Of a stretch of 56,182 bases of DNA, positions 32,236 through 42,198 are shown piece after piece. Position numbers and translations under genes: made by a program. Numbering within the stretch: position 1 is the stretch's first letter; each line of letters begins with the position of its first letter. The notes beneath the pieces are model-generated. The model was not told the origin of the DNA and made no database searches. It saw only the letters and a program-made list of their open reading frames with translations. Source of the DNA: a virus; IMG/VR virus record IMGVR_UViG_3300009503_000038, positions 1-56,182 of that record; one strand, 5' to 3'.

Positions 32236-34447
32236 TGTTAAGACAAAACAGTCCGTTATCATTCCTCCGGGCCAATTAACGAGACCTGTAAATTGGAGTG
32301 ATCTTCTTGAGACGTATAATGAGTACCAGGTATGGGATCCTGATATGGTCCGACCATTTCTTGTCCGAACACTTGATCCTAATTTTGTCAACTTGGTTGA
32401 TTTAGAAGGATTTTTCGAGGCTTTACGCGAAGGTGCTTACGGAGAGGGTCTTGCTCTAATGGCTTCGTTCTTAGGTACCCTTTCGAAAATTAGTAATACT
32501 TCGTTTAACTATGTTATAAAGTTGTTGAGAAAAAAGGTTAAGGAAGCAATTTCAGATGCCGACACATCAAAGATAGATAGTTTAAATGATTTGTACAAAG
32601 AAATGCGAGATTCTTTTTCCGATGTTGCGGAACAGCTACGGACTATTTTAGGATCGGAACTTGAGAAGGTTACGGTTCGTCCTCTGTCTCCAAGGACCCC
32701 GACCAAGCAGGTCAAACCAACTAAGATGCCAGGACCAGAATACGAAGGTCCTTTTTTTAAGTTTCTTATCTCGAACGTTTATAAAGACCTCTTTGTCAAG
32801 TATTTTGTTACATTATACAAAGTTACCGGGAGTATTAAAAACAGGAAATATTTTCGGATAGATGAGGCGAAACGAGACACCCTTCTTCTCGAGTACATCA
32901 AAGACCGATTGCCCCGATACACATCAGAGAAAGTTACTGTCACTAAACTGTCAAATCCGGAAAAGGAAGAAGTATCAAGTATTGTGTCCAGAATTCGCGA
33001 GATACTTTTCTCCATTTATGAAAAGTTGAAGGCGGTAAAACAGGTGTCGTATTCTATGCCTTCGGAAACGGAGCCGTACGAGCATTTGATTACTTCCTCA
33101 GATATCTTTGACCTGGAAGATGTACTGAACGACTTGCAACGCCAAGTTCGTGTTATTAGAGACAGTGTCACGTTCAAGCGCATTACTCCCGAAGCCGCGC
33201 ATGATAAGATCAGGTCCGTTGTTGAATCTGTCAAGAAGCTTGATCTACCAAACAAGCTAGGTCCGTCTTTTGATGTCACATCTGTGGGTCAGTCTTCTAT
33301 GGCGGTTGAGGAATATGTTGAAGAACTTGACGAGTTTCTGTCGGAAGCTCTTCTTAGGATAGGTAATCTTGTGGATATTGCTCAGTCGGAAATTGTTAAT
33401 CGTCTGGGTCGAAACATTGATCGGATATATCATATACTTAACACGTACTTTGATGACCAGTTCAATGTTAATGAGGCGGCAAATAAAATCAACAGGATCA
33501 AGGAGATTGTAAGCGAGTCATTAGACCTTATCAAATCGATCCGGCGTGCTGGTACGGAAAAGATCAATTTTCCTGAGCTAGACAAAGATTTTGACGACCT
33601 CAAAGACCAAATCAGTACACTGGAAACTAAGGTCAACGAAATCATTCAGTTCAAAAAGTATGTGGAAGAGTCTATAACTGAGGCACCATCATTTGGTCTC
33701 GAGAAAATTGTTCCGCAATATGATACGTCTGAGACACGCAAGGTTCTTCTTGATGTCGTGCCCAATTTGAATTCGGAGGCACGAGCTTTTATTAAGAATG
33801 TTTATGATACGATTACTGAAGTATTACGGAGCGACGATCTTCAAAATCTGAGATTAGGTCGTACCGCTCGCGATATACTGAATGATTTTTTCGAGTTTCT
33901 CAAAGGAAAAGGATATATTAGTTCGAGTTCCGAACCAGGGAATTTGTACCACAAAATTTACCAGATTCGGTCCGTTTTACTGTTTCCTTCTTTGGTAGGA
34001 GAGTGGGACTTTCAACGAGGAAAGGTAGAACCGAAATCGGACATTGAACAGCTTAAGCAACAGTATATTGGCGCGGTTTTGGACATTGCGGACAGTATCG
34101 CTACCGAGATAATGAATGGGTCAAAGTATCAGTTCGAATCTTTGAAAGCCGAATTATCCGATTCTCTTTATGAAACCACCAAAAGTCAATTTATTACCGT
34201 ACTTGGTATTGCTGACCTTGAGGAGAAGAAGACTGCTTTGGAAGATCTCCACCATTTTGCTAACGGAACAGCGAACGATATTCTAGTTCAGGTCCGAGAA
34301 CAGCTCGAGGACCGAGTAAGGGACCTTGTGCGAGAGATCAAATTAGGCATAAGCGCATTTCCAGTTAATCTTGAGGAGATTGCTGATAGTTTGAGAGCTT
34401 TCGGAGCGGCCGATTTGGCGGACCAGATCACAAATAAATCTCAATGA
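32213..34447 (+). CDS. Giant alpha-helical protein A (744 aa)
   Basis: Not recognised. Nearly the whole protein is predicted helical with many heptad-like segments, for example VNEAANKINRIKEIVSESLD, and few Gly or Cys. It starts inside the preceding gene and ends in an ATGA overlap with the ligase-primase gene. Size and composition resemble internal (ejected) virion proteins or tail/neck scaffolds. It is one of four such proteins flanking the ligase-primase. Confidence 0.6.
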   Translation: MAKVHKVDVKTKQSVIIPPGQLTRPVNWSDLLETYNEYQVWDPDMVRPFLVRTLDPNFVNLVDLEGFFEALREGAYGEGLALMASFLGTLSKISNTSFNYVIKLLRKKVKEAISDADTSKIDSLNDLYKEMRDSFSDVAEQLRTILGSELEKVTVRPLSPRTPTKQVKPTKMPGPEYEGPFFKFLISNVYKDLFVKYFVTLYKVTGSIKNRKYFRIDEAKRDTLLLEYIKDRLPRYTSEKVTVTKLSNPEKEEVSSIVSRIREILFSIYEKLKAVKQVSYSMPSETEPYEHLITSSDIFDLEDVLNDLQRQVRVIRDSVTFKRITPEAAHDKIRSVVESVKKLDLPNKLGPSFDVTSVGQSSMAVEEYVEELDEFLSEALLRIGNLVDIAQSEIVNRLGRNIDRIYHILNTYFDDQFNVNEAANKINRIKEIVSESLDLIKSIRRAGTEKINFPELDKDFDDLKDQISTLETKVNEIIQFKKYVEESITEAPSFGLEKIVPQYDTSETRKVLLDVVPNLNSEARAFIKNVYDTITEVLRSDDLQNLRLGRTARDILNDFFEFLKGKGYISSSSEPGNLYHKIYQIRSVLLFPSLVGEWDFQRGKVEPKSDIEQLKQQYIGAVLDIADSIATEIMNGSKYQFESLKAELSDSLYETTKSQFITVLGIADLEEKKTALEDLHHFANGTANDILVQVREQLEDRVRDLVREIKLGISAFPVNLEEIADSLRAFGAADLADQITNKSQ

Positions 34448-36810
34448 AGCAGTTTATTAACAAAGATCATCCTTTATTACCGGTTCTACATGCATACAAG
34501 AAGGAATGGCCTATTGATACGGTTGATTACAAAGATGCCCCAAAGTATCTCAAGGGCAACTATTTGATAACCGGAAAGATTGACGGTGAACTATCTTTGG
34601 TCCATTATTCTCGCAAAAAAGATCAATGTTACTTGTTGTCGAAAAATGGTCGTGTCCGGACCGATCTACCAGTTACGAACGAATTCAAGGCTTTACTAGA
34701 TGGTAAGAGAACGAACGAACTGGTCGCGGTTGGTGAGCTATATGTTCTTGAGAGACCGGGTGTTGTGATGTCTTATCCGAAAGCGATCAGTATTCTCCGC
34801 GCACCAAAAGATCTAGAAGACGAAAACAAAATCCATCTGATGATCTTCGATATTATTTCAATTGATGGCAAAAACTATTTGGAGAAACCCATATTTGACC
34901 GTATTAACTTGGTACAACGGTTGTTTAAAGGTACAAGAGTGTCTCCTGTTACTGTGTTCCAAACAAGGGATTTTGGTAAGGCATGGAAGACAGTATTATC
35001 TGAAAAAAGTATGTGGGAGGGACTGGTAATTGTCTTTGAAGACGGAACTCGAATAAAAGTGAAACCTGTTTTAACTGTAGACTTCGCGGTTGTAGGTGTT
35101 GAATTGTCCAAGAAAGATCCTACCAGAATGGGCGCCTTACAGCTTGCTTATATGAACGAAGAAGGGTTATTTATCTTTGACTCCATGGTAGGATCTGGTT
35201 TTACTGACAAAGAGCGTGAAGAGTGGTTGGAATGGGCTGAAGAACACGAGGTTTTCCGCAAGGGAAGGATGATTTATGTGGACCCATTTGAGGATCCTAA
35301 GGTTGTGGAAGTTGAGGCCCGAGAGATTCATATTGAGGAAGGTCCTGGCATGAAGTTCGATAGAAAAAATAAAAAATGGGTTTATGTAGATGATTATCCT
35401 GCTGGTACGTTAAGACAGCCTTCTTTCAAACGTATCCGTGAAGACAAACAGTTAACACCAGAAGATCTGCGGATAACCCAGGTTTTACCACCAGATGTAG
35501 TAAAGAAACACAGTGGTCAGTTGATACCGATAGTAGCTAAACAGTACACATACATTTTATCAGAAGATAAAGCGTTACTTGAGAAATGTGGTTGTTTTGT
35601 GAACGGACTTATGTACCCAGTAAATGATGGTTTGCACTGTCTGCAAATTGATATGGGTAATGATTCGTACGAAGGGTATAAACCGGGCGACCGCATCGTA
35701 AGTATAGCTAAAGGGATTACAGGAACGATCATAGATTACGAACAGATTTGGTGTCCTAATTGTAACGTGCAAACGATACCTGTTCCTAGACGGAACTTTC
35801 CAATGTTTTCAGTTTATTATGTATGCCCCGAATGTGGTAATTATCTTGAACGGACCGATATCGATTATTTAGTTCTATGGGACGAACCAATAGATGAAGG
35901 GCATTTGTATGTAAGTGAAGCACATCCTACTGAAATCAGACGGGTGAGTAGGGCTTGGTTGGTCACGAGCGGATTAAAACCAGGGACTGAAAATGATGTT
36001 GTGATAGAATCAGAATATGGCAAACTGACCAAGAAACAAATATATGACTATTTCAACAGTGTCAAAGACAAATTGCCCTTCGGATCAAGGATATTTATCG
36101 TTATTAAGACGGACAAAGGTCCTGTTCTGAAACGTAATATAGACGGGGAACCGATGGTTCTAACTGAGGATCTGTTTGACGAGATTAACCACGGACGGAC
36201 CGTCGAGATTCACAAAGTAATTGACAGTAAAAACATTGACTATTTCTTTGTTGATATTGACCCGCGAGAAGAGGTTCCGTTTAAAAAAGTTAAACAGGTT
36301 ACAAAAGACCTTTACGAATTTTTAGAAGGGTGGGATATGGTCAGAGATCTTTCTGTACAATTTAGTGGTAATCGTGGTTTTCACATCCTCGGAAAGTTGA
36401 AACGGAAGATGAATGTTAACGATTTGCGGCATACTTTAGTACTATTACTCGAGGATTTCATCAGCTCGTCTGGTTATTCTGGTCTAACAACTGGAATAAC
36501 ACACGACCCAAGAATGATTAGGTTGGACGTTAGTACGTTGAAATATAACGGGTCAATAAAGGTACCGTATTCGTTATCGTGGAGAACAGGATTGGTTACG
36601 TTACCAATTAAAATTGAAAAAATTGATGAATTCGAAAAAGAAGATGCTAAAATTACAAACTTTGCCAAGAAAGCGTTCCGTAATACGGACTTTAAGAATT
36701 TGATTGGGTATAGAGGGCGATTTGTTATTCAGGACCATTTTTCATACAAACGAAACCGAAACCATTATGATTTAAGATTAGAAGTCCCTGTTGAGAGGGT
36801 ACGGTCGTGA
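34444..36810 (+). CDS. LigD-like ATP-dependent ligase and AEP primase with partial phosphoesterase domain
   Basis: A 788-aa fusion. Residues 1-about 330 are an ATP-dependent DNA ligase: KIDGE (K45 nucleophile), GEL (97-99), WEGLV (191-195), KVKP (205-208), then an OB-like part. Residues about 340-590 contain a C4 zinc ribbon (C437, C440, C461, C464). Residues about 590-730 are an archaeo-eukaryotic primase/polymerase domain: VDIDP (D604, D606), SGNRGFHI (641-648), RLDVS (D695). Residues 755-788 are the opening of a LigD phosphoesterase domain (H765, H774, D776, R778), which stops abruptly and resumes in the gene at 41794. This resembles bacterial NHEJ LigD with a different domain order; no Ku gene is seen here. 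Confidence 0.9.
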   Translation: MKQFINKDHPLLPVLHAYKKEWPIDTVDYKDAPKYLKGNYLITGKIDGELSLVHYSRKKDQCYLLSKNGRVRTDLPVTNEFKALLDGKRTNELVAVGELYVLERPGVVMSYPKAISILRAPKDLEDENKIHLMIFDIISIDGKNYLEKPIFDRINLVQRLFKGTRVSPVTVFQTRDFGKAWKTVLSEKSMWEGLVIVFEDGTRIKVKPVLTVDFAVVGVELSKKDPTRMGALQLAYMNEEGLFIFDSMVGSGFTDKEREEWLEWAEEHEVFRKGRMIYVDPFEDPKVVEVEAREIHIEEGPGMKFDRKNKKWVYVDDYPAGTLRQPSFKRIREDKQLTPEDLRITQVLPPDVVKKHSGQLIPIVAKQYTYILSEDKALLEKCGCFVNGLMYPVNDGLHCLQIDMGNDSYEGYKPGDRIVSIAKGITGTIIDYEQIWCPNCNVQTIPVPRRNFPMFSVYYVCPECGNYLERTDIDYLVLWDEPIDEGHLYVSEAHPTEIRRVSRAWLVTSGLKPGTENDVVIESEYGKLTKKQIYDYFNSVKDKLPFGSRIFIVIKTDKGPVLKRNIDGEPMVLTEDLFDEINHGRTVEIHKVIDSKNIDYFFVDIDPREEVPFKKVKQVTKDLYEFLEGWDMVRDLSVQFSGNRGFHILGKLKRKMNVNDLRHTLVLLLEDFISSSGYSGLTTGITHDPRMIRLDVSTLKYNGSIKVPYSLSWRTGLVTLPIKIEKIDEFEKEDAKITNFAKKAFRNTDFKNLIGYRGRFVIQDHFSYKRNRNHYDLRLEVPVERVRS

Positions 36811-39506
36811 GCGTTCTTAGTAAATGGTTGAAAAGTGGTGCAAGTCGTTTTGACGAATGGAAGGGTCTACTCGACGACATTAAATCGGTTAACCAAGTTA
36901 CTCCGGACCATCTCGAAAAGGTACAAGAACTGGTCAATCGTGATTCTGGTAATATTGACCGTGTTTTGTTATGGTTACAATCGTTGTCAGATGCCGGCTA
37001 TACTTTAGGCATTCCAGAGATAATCAAGGCTTTGTTCGAACATGATCTCCGCAAAGGAGTACCCACGACAACTCTCAAGAAATGGATCGGTCTCTACAAT
37101 ACCATCCCGATAGTAAAAGACAATTTTCCATACGATGTTGTCGTTTCCTTTCTCGAGAAAAAACCTGTTGGCGCTCTTCCATTCATTACAGAGAATTCTT
37201 TTGTCCAGTTTATAAAGTCCTTACCACGAGACCAGAGAACAGCTCTTTGTGATTCTTTACAGAACTATTTGATAGACCAGCTGACCACGATAAAGGAAAC
37301 GGGGCCAATACCTGAAGACTTGAAAGAAGCTTTGCGCAATTTCTTCGCAAAGGTAGGCGAACCGATATACACAACATTGGGTAATTTACTTGACATGCCT
37401 GAAGGTAGTCCTCTTCCCTTCAAACCACGACCCCTTTCTGAAGAAAGTCCGGGACACGAACTGTTGTTCGGTCTTTTGTCCGATCTCCGTAATGTTATAC
37501 CAGATATTTACTCAGATATAGAAACGGAAGTTCTTGGATCACCAGAAGAGGGAACCGGTTGGGACGTTGGTCCTTTCATCAAACAGTTAAGAAAACTACA
37601 TCGGGACCTGGAAGACCAATCTCGCCGGTTGTACAACGCAGAACAGGCCGGAACTCCTGAAGAGGTCCGAAAAGAGATTCAGCAAACGGATTCTGTGTTA
37701 GACACGGCGGTAAACGATTTACGAACCTTGACAGAGCATTATCCAGGGATCCATTTCAGAGGGGATCTACAAAATGCAATAGACGCTCTTGAAGAGGCTC
37801 GTAAGGCGTCTACAACGCTTGAGAAACGCCAAAGAATTGACCAGGCTGCTCTTTACATTAAAAATGTCGTTGATTTGGCTAAGCATTATCACAAACAAGT
37901 TCGTTCCGCGTTATCTGATCTTAGTTCGGCAACTGTTATGGCGTTGAGACGGTTAATTGCAATTCGTGCTGTTCTTGACACGTTCGATGCTGTTCTAGAT
38001 AGAGCCGACTTACCACCAAAAGTTAAGGAAAGTATTCGTCATGCGTACAGGACAACTTACCGGAACAAAGTCGTAAATGTTGCGAACCAAGTGATTCCGA
38101 CCATTGCCGTTAAATTGATCATGAGGAAAGTGTACAATCCATCACTTAAAGAGAGCGCCCATTTCGTAACAGCAGTTGTAGAGTATGCTGGTCAAACTTT
38201 TAGTGCAACTTGGAACGTTCTTGACCGCAAGAGTTTTATTAACGCATATAAGACTATATCGTCGAACCTTGCTAAAGTTATGGCTCGTCCCGGAACTGAT
38301 TTGGAAAAAGCTGTTAGGTCTGCAATCGTTGAGATAGCCGGATCGTTCGGAGTTAAGGAAGTTTTGTTCGGGGCCGAAAAACCAAAATCTAAAACTGTTC
38401 CAACCAAAGAAGTTTTCGAAAGGGAAAAATATCTGTGGAAAGAATATATACCTACATCTGTTACATTGCATAGACGGTTACAGGTTCCAAGGTCATACGG
38501 AATGCTTTATGTTCCTTTCCTAAGAACGGTTTACGAAATTGCGAGCGTTTTCAACGAGATAGATCGGATATCTTCTGTTATTGACAACACAAGCCGGTTG
38601 GAAAACACATTGCGTACATTGAGAGACGCCGTTAGTTCTCTTTATGACTGGGCGTCAAAAAATCTTAATACAGAGATTGTCGATAAAAACATAAAACCAC
38701 ATTACGACAAACTAGTATCTTCTATTGATGGTATACTTTTGTCGTTAGGTACAAAGACAATGTATGTTGTAGAGAAAGCAGAGAAGGAAATAGAATCTAC
38801 AATTGTTCCAGAAGCGATTGCACTAGTTTCTAACGTTTCGGCTTTGGTAGCAAGGGACAAAAAGGGCCCTGATTTTGATAGTGCAGTTACGTCAATTGCT
38901 CCGTATATTGACACAATAAACACGGTAATAAGAGACCTTCGTAAGACCGTGTTCCAGTATCCTGAAGGTACTCGTGGTACCAAGTTCTTAATTGGTAGTT
39001 TGCCGGTCTTGTATAGATTTTCTCCGGAGGATTTCTCAAGAATGTCGGCTGATGATTTCGCACAAGCTGTTTCCGACGAGATCAGTCGAGACCCAGAAAA
39101 AATAACTGATATCTACGAGAAGACCGTTGAAGAAGTCGATACCGAAATTGATGTTGTGTCCCGTCAAAAGCAACGAGCTGAAGGAACCGGTCTAGACGAT
39201 CTTGTATCTCGTTTGGACACAATAATTAGTGACCTTCGTAAACGTAAGCAAGATCTGGAAGAGAAATACGAAAAGGCTAGGGTCGAGGCTGAAAAACAAG
39301 AATACGTTGAAGAATATGAAAAGATTCGTCAGGAAACAGAAGAAGGAGTAGAAGAGGAAGAGAAACCGGAAACCGAAATACCAGAAACACCAGAAGCTGA
39401 AGTAGTTGGTACTGTCGAGAGTGGCGGTCTTGACGAATCCTTTGCAAGGCCTGAAACAATCGAAGAGATATTGGGAGGGACAGACCATGTCGGACTATGG
39501 GATTAA
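36807..39506 (+). CDS. Giant alpha-helical protein B (899 aa)
   Basis: Not recognised. It begins with GTG overlapping the ligase-primase stop. Helical throughout; segments such as RKEIQQTDSVLDTAVNDLRT and a strongly acidic C-terminus (about 835-899) of Glu/Val/Pro. No enzyme motif, membrane segment or intein signature is visible. It sits exactly between the two parts of the split phosphoesterase domain. Confidence 0.6.
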   Translation: MSVLSKWLKSGASRFDEWKGLLDDIKSVNQVTPDHLEKVQELVNRDSGNIDRVLLWLQSLSDAGYTLGIPEIIKALFEHDLRKGVPTTTLKKWIGLYNTIPIVKDNFPYDVVVSFLEKKPVGALPFITENSFVQFIKSLPRDQRTALCDSLQNYLIDQLTTIKETGPIPEDLKEALRNFFAKVGEPIYTTLGNLLDMPEGSPLPFKPRPLSEESPGHELLFGLLSDLRNVIPDIYSDIETEVLGSPEEGTGWDVGPFIKQLRKLHRDLEDQSRRLYNAEQAGTPEEVRKEIQQTDSVLDTAVNDLRTLTEHYPGIHFRGDLQNAIDALEEARKASTTLEKRQRIDQAALYIKNVVDLAKHYHKQVRSALSDLSSATVMALRRLIAIRAVLDTFDAVLDRADLPPKVKESIRHAYRTTYRNKVVNVANQVIPTIAVKLIMRKVYNPSLKESAHFVTAVVEYAGQTFSATWNVLDRKSFINAYKTISSNLAKVMARPGTDLEKAVRSAIVEIAGSFGVKEVLFGAEKPKSKTVPTKEVFEREKYLWKEYIPTSVTLHRRLQVPRSYGMLYVPFLRTVYEIASVFNEIDRISSVIDNTSRLENTLRTLRDAVSSLYDWASKNLNTEIVDKNIKPHYDKLVSSIDGILLSLGTKTMYVVEKAEKEIESTIVPEAIALVSNVSALVARDKKGPDFDSAVTSIAPYIDTINTVIRDLRKTVFQYPEGTRGTKFLIGSLPVLYRFSPEDFSRMSADDFAQAVSDEISRDPEKITDIYEKTVEEVDTEIDVVSRQKQRAEGTGLDDLVSRLDTIISDLRKRKQDLEEKYEKARVEAEKQEYVEEYEKIRQETEEGVEEEEKPETEIPETPEAEVVGTVESGGLDESFARPETIEEILGGTDHVGLWD

Positions 39507-41742
39507 AATCTCTAGCATTTCGGGACAACGTGGTACCGCTTATTATATAGGACCTGATTATCTGGTCGTCTATAATGACGGCCGTGGGTTTGTTGTCCAG
39601 GCCGAACTTGTTGACCCTCTTATCTTCAAACTGTACTATTTTACCAAGAAAGCTCAGTTTGAAGAGGAGGATTTGGACGTATATGTTCCTGGTGAGTCCG
39701 GTTTTAGTGTTTATGAAGAATTACCGGGTGGTGAGGCTGAAGGTGAAGTTTCGACTGGTAGCGACTTACAACGAATGATATCAGAAGCAGACCGAAAAAT
39801 GAAAGATTTGTTTGCCGAAATAGACCAGGCTGCTTCTCAATTGGTTACCGAACACAAAAAGGGACGAGCCCGACCCGGTACTCTCGCGAACGCGGCCATG
39901 CCGTTTATTAGGTTCAGGCCTGTTTTACAATACTTGTCGAACATTATGGCATTGTTGTCAACAAAAACGATAATTTCAAAGACGCCTAGATCAGAAAGGG
40001 GAGAATGGGTTCTCAACATGTTCAAAACGGCGTATAACCTTGTTCTGGGCGCGTTTTATGAGCAGTTGCACAAAGATGTTCTCGTTAGCCTTGTCGAATC
40101 GTACTTGGTAACCGACAAAAAAGACGATATTACTAAATTTTTAGATAGTCTTAAGTCGCTGATTCTTGAGTTACTTAACGCAAACGGTGTCAATCTTGAG
40201 CCAAACAACGATGTTGCTCTTAGTCAGTTGATGAAGGATTACGTTGAGCCAGCCATAGTAGAAACTATTACAACTAAGATAATTCCGGTATTTGTTGGTG
40301 GTCAGAAAGTTAATCGGGTACGTAGTGCGATAGCTTTGGCCATAAACGAGCTTCTAAATCCGACAAGAGAACAATATATAGAATTGACCCCAGGTAAGCT
40401 GGTTCCCCATGACTTCGAACCCCAGTTATACGAGATTATTAAGAACCATATTCGGTCCATTCAGGATATTGATAGCAAGAAGGCCAACATTAAACAGGAA
40501 ATAGAAAACTATTTTTCCAAGAACAGGATCTCTTTTGTTAGTCCAGACGCGTTCGACAAATGGTACGATAACATATTGAAACCAAATCTTGTCGAGGCCC
40601 TCGACATAAGTAAGTTGATGCAGTATGAAGATCCGCAGAAACAGATTCTTGACGCATTTGGTGCTCAGATCTTGTTAGCCATTCCAGTAAAAAACGCTAT
40701 TGACTCATTTTTCAGAGACCAGGCGTCAAAGCTTTTTAAACGAAGAAAACAGGGACCTGTTCCACGCACTGAAGAAAGAGAACGAAGAATTTTGCAAGAT
40801 ACCCGAGACGAAATGGTCAAAATATATAACAGGTTTAAGGGAAGCGGTATTATATCAGACGAGACTGTTGCCACGATCCTTGATAACTTGTTCCGATCTT
40901 ACTACGGTGAAAATTATCAGGCAAAGATAGATAAGAACGAGATTCGTCTCTATGCCAGAAAGATCAGGGAATCCGCAACAAATGTAGTAGATTGGATTCA
41001 TCAGTTCCTTTCTTCGTTCCCAACATTGGATACGATATATGCCGCAGCAACTTACTTATGGAACAGTTTCTTAGACAAGATTTATTCGGGTCTTGATCGG
41101 ATCGAACCACCAGAAGTTAGAGAACGGATAAAAGAAATGATCTCAATTATAAAATGGTCTATGAAGAAAGTAGGAAGTGTAATAACAGTTGGTAAAGACA
41201 GGTATGTTTATCTAGGTACTGACGGTGACCAGGTACTACTTACGAATTATGACGAACTATTAAGTGACGGTACATCAGAGCTCATTGTCAGTTCTGGATC
41301 TTTTGATTTTGAGGAAACGAACGACAGAATAGAAGAAACGTTGGTAGAGTGCCCTGTTAGCGGAATGGTTGTCAGGCGAGCGACGTTGTGTTCATCATGC
41401 CCTTACGGTCTTGAGTACCCTAATTGTTCAACTTGCTTATATGGTACTCTTGAGAAAGAAGCTCAGTTGAAGTCAAAAACTCCTAAAGTTGAGATTACTA
41501 AGAATGCGATAATTGATGGTTTGTTAGATAGTGTTTCATTCAAACCGGAGAAGAAACAAATCAAGACCGCTAACGAGCCTATATTTGTTTATGATTGTGT
41601 AATGCATCGCAAAACTGGCGAGCTAGGTGTTGTAGTTGAGAAAAAAGTCGACGGGGCACTGAAAGTTGTATGGGCCAGTACCGGTAAAGAAGTACCTGTC
41701 TGGGAACAAGAAGTTGTCAAGGTTGACGAAGAGTCCTTGTAA
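39487..41742 (+). CDS. Giant alpha-helical protein C with Cys-rich C-terminus (751 aa)
   Basis: Not recognised. A small N-terminal beta segment (GTAYYIGPDYLVVYNDGRG, about 13-31) is followed by a long helical body. Near the end, VECPVSGMVVRRATLCSSCP and NCSTC form a Cys cluster suggestive of zinc binding, followed by a beta segment that looks like a KOW/SH3 repeat. GGGAGGGACAGACC precedes the ATG. It overlaps protein B by 20 bp. Confidence 0.6.
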   Translation: MSDYGIKISSISGQRGTAYYIGPDYLVVYNDGRGFVVQAELVDPLIFKLYYFTKKAQFEEEDLDVYVPGESGFSVYEELPGGEAEGEVSTGSDLQRMISEADRKMKDLFAEIDQAASQLVTEHKKGRARPGTLANAAMPFIRFRPVLQYLSNIMALLSTKTIISKTPRSERGEWVLNMFKTAYNLVLGAFYEQLHKDVLVSLVESYLVTDKKDDITKFLDSLKSLILELLNANGVNLEPNNDVALSQLMKDYVEPAIVETITTKIIPVFVGGQKVNRVRSAIALAINELLNPTREQYIELTPGKLVPHDFEPQLYEIIKNHIRSIQDIDSKKANIKQEIENYFSKNRISFVSPDAFDKWYDNILKPNLVEALDISKLMQYEDPQKQILDAFGAQILLAIPVKNAIDSFFRDQASKLFKRRKQGPVPRTEERERRILQDTRDEMVKIYNRFKGSGIISDETVATILDNLFRSYYGENYQAKIDKNEIRLYARKIRESATNVVDWIHQFLSSFPTLDTIYAAATYLWNSFLDKIYSGLDRIEPPEVRERIKEMISIIKWSMKKVGSVITVGKDRYVYLGTDGDQVLLTNYDELLSDGTSELIVSSGSFDFEETNDRIEETLVECPVSGMVVRRATLCSSCPYGLEYPNCSTCLYGTLEKEAQLKSKTPKVEITKNAIIDGLLDSVSFKPEKKQIKTANEPIFVYDCVMHRKTGELGVVVEKKVDGALKVVWASTGKEVPVWEQEVVKVDEESL

Positions 41743-41770
41743 CGACAATAAGTCACATCTTTTCGTCAAA

Positions 41771-41792
41771 GCCTATTATCGGGCCAGACTAC
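41771..41792 (+). repeat. Hairpin repeat, degenerate copy
   Basis: GCC (41771-41773), loop-like TATTATC, then GGGCC and AGACTAC, a weakened version of the GGNCC/GGNCC-AGACCAC hairpin. It ends at the next start codon, which lacks a ribosome binding site. Confidence 0.4.
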
Positions 41793-41793
41793 T

Positions 41794-42198
41794 ATGACCA
41801 GGGATGTTTTAGATAGAGAAGAAAAGAATTTGTTCGAGAGATATGTAAAGAAACGTAGGTTTGACCGAACCCCAGAACCTGTACCCGAGTCCGAGGATAC
41901 TGTGTTAATATCTTACGCCATTCCGAAAGCTAAATTACCGGAAGAAGGTGAAAAGGTTTTGATGGTCCAAGTCGAGGAACATCCTTCAGAGTATATACAT
42001 TTCGAAGGGGAAATTCCGAAAGGTGAGTACGGTGGCGGTTCCGTTAAAATTTATGACAAGGGTTTTTATAAAGTCGTGGATGCGGACCCAAAACGGATGG
42101 TCGTAGAATTTGAAGGAGAAAAAGTGAAGGGAAAATATACTATAGTTTACCTGAGAGATGACCAGTATCTCTTGACCAAAGTGGTCCGGTCCAAATAA
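41794..42198 (+). CDS. LigD phosphoesterase domain, C-terminal fragment
   Basis: A 134-aa protein that matches the latter part of the LigD 3'-phosphoesterase domain: YAIPKAKLPE (SWAVPKG region), EEHPSEYIHFEG (H63, Y67), IPKGEYGGGSVKIYDKG and a final LLTKV strand. In the known domain the site combines His, Asp, Arg and a later His and Tyr. The earlier residues are at the end of the ligase-primase (34444-36810) and the later ones are here, so the fragments should assemble. The family removes 3'-ribonucleotides and phosphates at DNA ends. The stop lies in a hairpin loop of the inverted repeat. Confidence 0.85.
   Translation: MTRDVLDREEKNLFERYVKKRRFDRTPEPVPESEDTVLISYAIPKAKLPEEGEKVLMVQVEEHPSEYIHFEGEIPKGEYGGGSVKIYDKGFYKVVDADPKRMVVEFEGEKVKGKYTIVYLRDDQYLLTKVVRSK

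Noticed and set aside
36700-41900. A split intein joining the two phosphoesterase pieces
   Set aside because: No Cys/Ser splice junction or intein motif seen at the end of the first piece or the start of the second.
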